Shown: positions 9,592 through 17,700 of the stretch, one piece after another
How positions within the stretch are numbered: position 1 is the first letter of the stretch
How the letters are laid out: each line of letters opens with the position of its first letter
Assembly: GCF_008831285.2 (NCBI RefSeq)
Contig: NW_022204861.1
Coordinates: forward strand, 7,501 to 30,000
Source of the DNA: Nymphaea colorata
Lineage: Eukaryota > Streptophyta > Magnoliopsida > Nymphaeales > Nymphaeaceae
Length of the DNA: 22,500 nucleotides
Reading direction: 5' to 3'
Notes under the pieces: generated by a model
Database searches by the model: none
The model's input: only the letters and a program-made list of their open reading frames with translations
Told to the model about the DNA's origin: nothing
Position numbers and translations under genes: made by a program

Positions 9592-10759
9592 AAAAATGAA
9601 GCCGACGGTCAAGGAAAGTGCGATGAAGCACCGGCGGCTAGGGTTGAAGGCCCTAGTGCGCTCCTCCAAGATTGACCAAAATACCCCCACAAGCTAGTTA
9701 GGAATTCGAATTCACTGGAGGGTAATTCTGTCCTTGTCGTCGGAAAACTCAGGGTGACCGGAAAGTATGCAGCGGTCACCGAAGCTAGGACTATTCCGGC
9801 CAAGGCTCAATCGTTGTTACGGAAACTCCGATTTTCACCAAAATGAACCGAAATGACTCCTTTTCTTTTGGCGATCACCTTGACAATGTTTTTCTGCCGT
9901 GATCACTCTCTAAACCACCATCTTTCACGTATTTTTCTTGCTGTTCTTGCTGGTGGAGTTCTTTGAAACCGAACTATATTTCTATACTCTTTTCACCGCC
10001 GGTTCCTTGATTCTTCCAGATTTGCACCAAGAGATAAAAGATCGGATCTAGGCCTCGTAAGAGAGATTCTAAGGGTGGTTTTTCTGCTGGAATTCCAGAA
10101 CTAACTCACGGGTTTGGCACCGTGAACCAGTCTTAGAACGAACTAGAAAATCACCTCTAGAATGCTCCCAACGAACAACCTATTTCCAACAAGAAATCCC
10201 AAAGTACTAACCTCGCTTTTAGTCCTTTTTGAAGATGAACGTTGTTCGTCCTTCTTCAATCATCCCGGTGATGGATCAGCCTCTCAACCTTCTGGTTTTT
10301 TGGAAGGAAGGTACCGAATCCACTAGCATGCCGTGGGGAGTATTCGTGGTCTAAGGAGCCGCGCCTTCGCCGGAGCTACTTCGTGGTTCTTAGCCTTAAG
10401 CCGTCGGTCGATAGGAAGGAGGAAGACCAGAAAACAAAGGTGGGAAAGAAGAGGGACCTTCGGATGACCAGATGGAGGAAGCAATGTCGACTCACCTAGG
10501 AGACGACAAAGAGAAGAAAAGCGTCACAAAGAAAATGACAAAGGACCGAGATTTACCTTGAGGACGAGTAGGAAAACGCCATGGGGCAAGGAGACGTCAA
10601 GAAGGAAGAAGAGATTCAAAGGCAACGAGAGAGACCACCGCGGGAGAGAGGTGAGCCAGAAAAGACGAGAGAGACAAAGGGCCTTGCGCCCAACACCACC
10701 AATCAACACATTCTCTTTCTTCAATATTCAATAGCATAATTTTTACAAAGGAGCGAAGA

Positions 10760-10767
10760 CTTATATA
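10760..10767 (-). promoter_or_regulatory. TATA box of element B 5' LTR (likely promoter)
   Basis: The minus strand reads GTATATAAGTCTTCG. It is 492 bp inside the LTR and is the best TATA on the coding strand. A pyrimidine-rich leader with GCGCAAGG and CTCTCTC follows, similar to the leader of element A. Confidence 0.65.
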
Positions 10768-11259
10768 CTACTCTAAGTGACTCGGTTCACAATCCGAACC
10801 GGTTCTTTACACGATTCAAATCTAATACTAAAGAAATCTAAATCTGAATTAAAGTGGGCGCTACCCGTCCAAAGAATTGTAAACCCACGGATCTAGGATC
10901 CGTTTTCTCTTGGGCGCATGGATGAGCTTGGGTAGGCTCATCCCGATTTGCCTAGGTTCCGCCTAGGCTTACTTCGTTTGATCTAGGTTCTAGGACTCCA
11001 TATAGGTTCAGACCACTCTAGTCGGTTGAGTCCCAACTTGGATCATGACCGCTTCTGAGGTTCGACCTTGTATCTCTTGCACTTGGCCGTTGTTGCTCCG
11101 CCCGCTCCGCCCTCTGCAATAACTCCAAGTTGCTTTTTATCCTCGTGAGACGATCTTTCTAGGCTGGTCAAGTCATTTCCAGCCTCCACGAGCCTTGCTG
11201 GACCTACTTTGGTCCCGGGTTTGGTCCTAACGGACCTAGTGGAAATTTGGCTCGTAACA

Positions 11260-11264
11260 CGCTC
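11260..11264. repeat. Target-site duplication of element B (right copy, CGCTC)
   Basis: Follows CGTAACA at 11259 and continues into CTACTGCC exactly as in the uninterrupted LTR at 20513. Confidence 0.95.
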
Positions 11265-11689
11265 CTACTGCCAAGACCGACTTGAGTACTACCTAAAAAC
11301 CAAAATTCCTAAATAAAATTTAGTACAATTAATCTACCCGGCCGGACAAACCCCGGCGCAACAACCCCTAGGACAAAGTTACACAGAGTGAAGTTTCCCA
11401 ACCTAACTAAGGAGTAACCTAATACAAACAACTACAGGGGTTACAGGCTAGTACAAACGCAAGCGATACAAAGATTACTCTCAACTCACTCACAAACACA
11501 CCAAACCATGCAAACCACTTCTAACGGACAAACCACACCCAACGAAAGCAAATGGGTAGGTCTGCTCCTTGCGACCGTGTCTCGGGCAATAAGACCCTCG
11601 AGGTGCCACAGTGAGGAGCTTGGCCGAAGCCTGGGCTAAAACAACAAATTAAATAAACTAGATGAAATCCTAGTGCAAAAACAGAATGA

Positions 11690-12260
11690 ACACCCTCCCC
11701 GAATCTACAAAGGCTGGAGAGCGTTACCGACCAAGGCGCTGCCTTGGCTGTACCGAGAGACCACGGGGTAGAATACCTAAGCCCCGGGTATTGCAGCTCA
11801 CGGGCCGGCGTGAAGCGCGCGGCCTGGACAGCCTCCTGCTGTCGGACGACGTGGACAGACTGCTGGCCGAGACAGCCGCCTGCTGTCGGCGCTGACGGGC
11901 AGTGCGCTGCCGAGAATAGTCGGCTGCTGTTGTGGGCGAACCTGCGGACGAGTAGCCTAGACGAGCTTGCTGTCGCCCGGGCAGACAGACAGAGTGCCGA
12001 CGAGGTTGTGCGACCACCTGTCACCTGAGGCGCGGGCTGGATGCCGCGGTGCTGACGGAAGGAGGAGGCGACCGCCTGTCGCCTGAGATGCGCCTGCGGG
12101 ATGCGGCGCGGCCGAGGGGGGCGAAAGCCTTGCGGCAGTGCCTACCTACCTGGCGCTGGAAGTGGCTCGGCCACGGTTATCGACAAGGAATGCCGACGAC
12201 GGCGCGGGTGGCCGAGGGGCTGGCCGACGACGGCTAGCGAGCGGCTAGCGTCTCCGGCTG
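11690..12260. repeat. GC- and CpG-rich block inside element A LTR with internal short repeats
   Basis: This stretch is much richer in G+C and CpG than its surroundings. CTGCTGTCGG recurs (about 11837 and 11880), and the stretch GCGACC-CCTGTC-CCTGAG occurs at about 12009 and again at about 12068. Because of the composition, ORFs open in several frames on both strands (up to 167 codons), none recognisable; I do not call them genes. The right LTR has the same block at about 20942-21504. Confidence 0.6.
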
Positions 12261-12905
12261 TTCCTAGTCCCTAGCTAAGGTCGGGTTAGCTTGGACGGGC
12301 AGAGCTCTACGGGTAGGCTGGTTAAGCGAAGTGAGGTTAAAGGCTAGGGTAGGCTAGAGGAAGCAGAGCTAAGGTGCGGAAGACAGGTTAACCTAGCTAC
12401 TAGGTGGGCTAAGCCGAAAGGTAGAGGAGGAAGCAAGAGAGGCTAAGGCAAGGCTCGGGAGTTGGGACTTAGCGAGCTGGTTGGAGATGAAGAGAGATCA
12501 CAAGTGAGCTCGGTTGGGTCTGGTCAATGGGACACTCGAGATAAACTCGAGTCAACTGGGTTCAACCTAAGGTGCCTCGGGTTTGACCGAGTTCCTACTA
12601 GGCTAGGTCAGGTCGGGTTCAGTCAACTTGGGTTAAGACCTAGAAGAGGTCGACTAGGTTAAGTCCGGTTAAGGTTTAGCTGGGTTAGGACCAAATGGGT
12701 TAGGTCGAGTGGGTGAGGACCTGGATGCTTGCCACTTGGCAAGATGAACGGGTTAGCTAATGTGCGCTAAGAGAATGCCTATCAACAAGGGAAAGGTGAA
12801 ATGCTTTCCTAAAGAGAAGAGGGATGAACCTAGACTAGAATCGGGAAAAAGGGGAGATAGCTACACGATGTAGCTTAGTGGACTTCGAAGAAGGGGAGAT
12901 GGAGA

Positions 12906-13332
12906 CACGTGGACAGATGAAGGGTGGAGACTAGCTGCGGTTGGGCGAGGTGGAGAGGCGGCCAAGGGAGGAACGAGTCCTCGGGTGCTTTTCCTAAAGT
13001 TTAGGAAGAGGGGCGCGAGTTGGGGGAGAGGTGCGCTAAGTGGGGAAAAAGGCAAGGGCGAGGTGGCAAGACGGGAACGCAAAGGGGAAAAGTAACTCGA
13101 CGAGGCGGAGGGGGTGCTGGGTCGTGGTCCTTCAGATCTTGACACGTGGCCAGATGTAAGGCCACAACTTCATGCGATAAGGGAGAAGACCAAGCAACAA
13201 GTAAAGTGGGGCGAGGTGGCGAGGTGGCTCCTATGAACTAGGGGGCACTTTCCTAAACTTACTCAATCGTGGGGACACTTAGAAAATAACTGGCTTCAGC
13301 TTTTGGATGATGGCTCGGATGACAGACACGTG
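12906..13332. promoter_or_regulatory. Three G-box (CACGTG) sites in element A LTR
   Basis: CACGTG at 12906-12911, 13143-13148 and 13327-13332, each preceded by GA or GACA and two of them followed by GC as in ABRE cores. They lie downstream of the TATA box on the minus strand, within the transcribed leader. Three copies of a 6-bp palindrome in 430 bp is more than chance suggests, but activity is unknown. Confidence 0.4.
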
Positions 13333-13354
13333 GCAGAAGCAAGGGACAGGATTG

Positions 13355-13364
13355 CACTTACCTG
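13355..13364 (-). promoter_or_regulatory. Candidate 5' splice site in element A LTR leader
   Basis: The minus strand reads CCAG|GTAAGTG across 13362|13361, a near-consensus plant donor. It is about 1.05 kb after the TATA box, as in element B. This copy is in the 3' LTR; the functional 5' LTR copy is beyond the window. Confidence 0.4.
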
Positions 13365-14418
13365 GTTCAACCGAAGTCGAGTAGATTCGCACCTGATGAA
13401 GCCGGTGGCGCGGTTTGAGTGACACCAACGCTCTTGACCAAGATGCCCTCCTCGCCTTCACTAGAGCCTTCACCAGAATAGGGGCAATGATGTCCTTCAC
13501 GCTTCAGGTCATTAATCTGCCGGAGATTGCAAGGCCAACCGGAGTAGCAGCAGAATTCCGGCAAGGAGCCGAGACTTCTATTCCACCATCGGATGAGACT
13601 TGGAATCGGCCAACGTAATGCTTAGAGAATAGCGATTCCAGCTATAATGCAAACGAAGGATTTCCACGGCTAGATTTCACAGGTCAGCAAATTCGACTCT
13701 GCTGCGCCGTGGACAGAATTGCAGAAACAGGCCGAGAGATCTAACTCAGATTTGTGACCGTTTCTCCAACTCTCACATACGATTGGTTTGGCAAGGATAG
13801 CTTGTCGACTTTCTGATCTTCCAAATGTAAGTAGGACTTCGCCTAGAGAGTCTTCACCTAAGAACTCTAACTCTGCTCTCGGGTACGCCGAGAGAGAACA
13901 GGGACCTCGGAAGTGCTCTCCCCTAGACCGGAATCCTAAAAACAAAAGGAAATCTCGAAATCAATCCACTAACCTCTACTGCCGTCCTTATTGAATCCAA
14001 AAATGGATTCAATCTTCCCTGCTGCAAGGTCTGCCTCTCAACTTCACCGTGACCGTGAGGAAGGTGCAGAACGCTGCAGATATGCTGTTTCGATGGGGAG
14101 AAAGCCGGGGACAAGGGAGGGACCTTCGCCGGTGAGGAAGAAGGTCCGCCGCAAGCCTTCCAACTCGAGCGCTGGCTGGTTCGCCGCCGGTGCTCCGAGT
14201 TCTTCAAGGAGGAAGAAACGCCACGGTAGAAGGGGGCGCGAGGGGATGAGAGGGCACACACTCGAACGCTCGGGCTGGAGTTGTGCTTTGATTTCAGAAT
14301 CAGAGTTCCTCGAGAATGAGGAGGGAGAGCCAAACCTCGCACGGAGGAGAGAGAGAGCGCCTTGCGCAAAATGCTTTCAATTCCTTAATCTTTGATACGA
14401 ATTACAATGATCCAAAAG

Positions 14419-14426
14419 TATTTATA
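14419..14426 (-). promoter_or_regulatory. TATA box of element A (3' LTR copy)
   Basis: The minus strand reads AGTATAAATACTT. A leader with GCGCAAGG and CTCTCTCTC follows, like that after the TATA of element B. It sets U3 at about 620 bp. The 5' LTR copy lies outside the window. Confidence 0.6.
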
Positions 14427-14750
14427 CTAATCCTATTTGAGCGAGTCTACAATCCAGATCTCACTCTCTACCCAAGACCCCAAATCCAAAACGCCAAGCA
14501 CAACCCGCTAGGCTAGGTTCCTACCTCGAATCCTAATATTAACAAGCCTAAGACTAACTTTATTTACTTGTTATTCATAAAGCAAAACGGGCCTAGTGCC
14601 CACGCGCAAAGGAAAGGTTCGAGCCCCTGGATCTTTTGAACCCAGGGTGGGGACCTTGTGAGGGGACCCGCCCTCACTTCGGTTTGTTGACTCAAGAGCT
14701 CGGTCAGGTTTGACCGAGCCGTTTACCTAAGACTTAGATCTTAGGACGTC

Positions 14751-17700
14751 TCAAGGGTCGCGTGAAGTGGACTCGTTTGGCTGGGACGCTTCTAGCTTGA
14801 CGAGCCCTAAACTGGAGTCTAAGTCACCCTGAGACTGAACCTGCTTGAGCACCGTTGACGACCTAGTTGCTCCTCCCTCTCCTCCCGCTGCAACTATCTC
14901 TGGTGCTTCTTGACTCTTCCTGGGACTGGCCTTAATACATTGAAGAGAACGAGCTCCAATATCAGAAGCCTTGCGCTTCCTTCTGCTGGATTCGGCGGGC
15001 TCGGTCTCAACTGGGTCTGGACCGCTGGGTAGGTCCGTAACAGATTCCCCCTCCCTACCTTGCGCTTGTCCTCGAGCGCTTGAAGAGGGGAAGCGATGAA
15101 CAATCGTCCCAAATTCTTCCCAGGAAGTACCCCTGTCGGGTCCTTCCCATTCCACAAGTACCTCGGGCCTCATCCTCCCTTGTCTTTGGACATACCTATG
15201 TTTGAGAATGCGATAGGGAGTAGGCAAGTTATCCGGGACCTGCTCTATTAGTGTTGGTACATCCCCTTGATGAGGCTTCAGCCTCGTAACATGAAATACA
15301 GGGTGCACCAATGCTGTTCTGGGGAGGCCAAGTCTGTAGGCGGCCTTCCCAACCTTTTGAACCACTGGATAAGGTCCATAATAACGAGGCAGCAGTTTGG
15401 AATACGGCTGACCCATCAAGGATTTCTGCTTAAGAGGCAGTCTCTTAAGCCACACGTAGTCACCCACCTCAAATTCCCGATCCTTCCTGCCTTTGTCGTA
15501 TACCTGCTTCATACGGTTTTGCGCTTTCACAATGTTCTGTTTTAGGGATTCTAATACTTCTTCCCTTGTGCGCAATTCGCAGTCAACACTGTCGTCTTCT
15601 GCAGTACCTCCTTCGTAGCGTGGAATCGATGGAGGGGGAAAGCCATATATGCCCTCGTAAGGGGTCATGCCTGTCGACGAGTGCAGACTTGTATTATACG
15701 ACCATTCTGCCCAAGGTAGGTATTTCACCCAAGTGGCTGGTCGTTCGCCCGCAAAGCAACGTAAGTAGGTCTCCAAGGACCGGTTCACTATCTCACTCTG
15801 CCCATCTGTTTGAGGGTGGTGGGCGGTACTGAAATTCAGTTTCGTCCCCATGTTCTTCATGTATTCTTGCCAGAATGCACTTAGAAAAATTGAGTCCCGG
15901 TCGCAGACGACGGACTGTGGCATTCCATGCAACTTTCCTATATACTCATGGTAGACGTTGGCCACGAGGGGCCCTTGATACAACCGTGGTAAAGGTGCGA
16001 AGTGGCTATATTTCGTGAGCCGATCGACCACTACCAATACTGCCTCTTTTCCTTCTGATCGAGGCATGGCATCGATGAAATCCATCGTGACGTCGGTCCA
16101 CGGTTTTGTAGGTACCGGGAGAGGATTCAAAAGGCCTGGAGGCTTGATTGCCTCATACTTCTCTCGCTGGCACACTATACACTTCTTTACATAGGCCTGT
16201 ACTGCAGCCTTCATACCTTTCCACCAAAACTGAGCTTTGATGCGGCTTAGGGTCTTGGCGACCCCTTCATGACCTGCGGCTGGAGTGTCATGAAAATGAT
16301 GCAGGAATTCCTGCTTAAGCTCAGAGATAGGAGGGACTACTGCCTTGTCCTTCCTATACAAAATGTTTCCCTTGACTGAGTAGAAGGGAATGGAACCCGG
16401 GTTTTGCTGGATCGAAGCTTTGATTAGCCTCAGCGATTCATCATTCTGCTGTTCATTTGCTAACCGATCCCAAATATCCGTTTCCACTACTGACAATGTC
16501 ATCAGTTGTTCAGCCAAGCGGGAAAGTGAATCAGCCGCCTTGTTTTCAGGACCCTTTTTATACTCAATTTCGAAATCATACCCCAATAGCTTTGCTAGCC
16601 ATCTTTGCTGGGTAGGGGTTGACACGCGTTGTTTGAGCATATACTTTAAGCTATTTTGGTCGGTCCTGACCGTAAATTTGCGTCCAATAAGATATGGACG
16701 CCATTTCTCCACTGCCATAACTATAGCGAGTAGTTCTTTCTCGTATGTAGAAAGAGGTTTGGCCCTGCTGGTTAAGGCCTTTGACATGTAGGCAATGGGG
16801 TGGTTATCTTGCCCAAGTACCGCTCCTACTCCGACTTCACAAGCGTCAGTTTCGATGGTGAATGTCTTTGTAAAATCGGGTAGAGTTAGTACCGGGGCTG
16901 TCATCAGAGCTGCCTTTAGCTTCTCAAAGGCATCTCTTGACTTCTCAGTCCACGAGAAGGATCCCTTTTTCAGCATCTGGGTAAGGGGTTGCGCAATGAT
17001 TCCATACCCCTGGATAAATCGTCTGTAATACCCAGTTAATCCTAGGAAACCTCGCAGACTCTTGAGGTCCTTGGGCAGTGGCCATTTCTCCATGGCTTGC
17101 AACTTTTCGGGGTCTGCCCGAACCCCATCTCGAGACACAATGTGTCCGAGGTATCCGATTGAAGATTGTCCAAAACTGCATTTGGACATCTTCGCGAAGA
17201 GATGATGCTCCTTCAAGATGTCTAGAGTAATCTCCAGATGACGTTGATGTTGCTCTTCATTTTTGCTATAAATGAGAATATCATCGAAAAATACGAGGAT
17301 GAAATCTCTGAGGTGTGCTCTGAACACATCATTCATGCACCGTTGGAATGTTGCTGGCGCATTCGTTAATCCAAAGGGCATTACTAAAAATTCATAATGC
17401 CCGTCGTGTGTTCTGAACGCAGTCTTCAATACATCTTCGTCAAACATTCGAATTTGATGATATCCGGCTCTGAGATCTATCTTTGAGAAAACAGTAGCGC
17501 CGGCTAACTCATCTAGTAGCTCGTCAATGACGGGTATGGGGTGCCGATCCTTAATGGTCACCTCGTTTAACGCCCTGTAATCTATACAGAACCGCCAAGT
17601 GTTGTCTTTTTTCTTCACTAATAGGACGGGTGAAGAAAAAGGGCTGCAACTCGGTCGGATGATGCCGCTTTCGAGCATCTCTTTGACTAGGCGTTCGATT

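Larger units (their letters stand above)
309..11259 (-). mobile_element. Element B: complete non-autonomous LTR retrotransposon carrying an FHA-domain ORF
   Basis: The 10,951-bp element is bounded by TGTTAGG at 309 and CGTAACA at 11259, with CGCTC duplicated on each side. Two LTRs (309-4264 and 7295-11259) flank only 3030 bp of internal DNA. A primer-binding site for initiator tRNA-Met lies 2 bp from the right LTR and a polypurine tract abuts the left LTR, so its orientation is minus. No gag, protease, RT, RNase H or integrase motif is present. LTRs making up most of the element recall LARDs (large retrotransposon derivatives), but LARDs lack coding capacity, while B carries an intact 879-codon ORF. 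Sharing LTR end blocks, priming site and polypurine design with element A suggests that A-family proteins mobilise it. Confidence 0.93.
7295..11259 (-). repeat. Element B 5' LTR (3965 bp)
   Basis: This copy contains the promoter for the element. It is collinear with 309-4264 apart from one extra 9-bp unit at 7600-7608. It ends CGTAACA at 11259, followed by the CGCTC duplication. It repeats every feature of the left copy: inverted repeat at 8006-8025, tandem duplication at 8596-8675, G-box and splice donor at 9535-9591, TATA at 10760-10767. The ORF tail is also present at its right end but without an upstream start. About 3.4 kb of leader would lie between TATA and the LTR end. Confidence 0.95.
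11260..15042 (-). repeat. Element A 3' LTR, main part (3783 bp including the duplicated CGCTC)
   Basis: It resumes at the exact base where 308 left off, after the duplicated CGCTC (11260-11264), and ends GTAACA at 15042 next to the polypurine tract. With 261-308 the LTR is 3826 bp. It matches 20513-22500 over the shared part. On the minus strand U3 runs from 15042 to about 14427 and R-U5 is about 3.2 kb. U3 encodes the last 97 codons of pol. The leader portion (13400-14400) contains several short overlapping ORFs starting at non-ATG codons, none recognisable. Confidence 0.95.

Noticed and set aside
309-11259. Alternative that the repeat pair 309-4264 and 7295-11259 is a segmental duplication
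   Set aside because: Precise TG...CA ends, the CGCTC target duplication, a primer-binding site and a polypurine tract at the correct inner borders show an LTR element.
11521-12028. ORFs of 94-167 codons on both strands of the element A LTR
   Set aside because: They overlap one another in a CpG-rich, stop-poor block, resemble no protein I know, and change length between the two LTR copies because of single-base losses.
12600-12720. Telomere-like GGTTAGG and GGGTTA words in the LTRs
   Set aside because: They are irregular, without the TTTAGGG period of plant telomeres, and are parts of the LTR present in both copies.
13923-14369. 148-codon minus-strand ORF directly after the element A TATA box
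   Set aside because: It starts at TTG, not ATG, is low-complexity, and overlaps other open frames; more likely untranslated leader. The similar ORF at 10524-10724 (and 3529-3729) of B also starts at TTG.
16390-16791. Plus-strand ORF of 133 codons and several others opposite pol, gag and the FHA ORF
   Set aside because: They lie antisense to strongly supported coding regions and are shadows of their codon usage.
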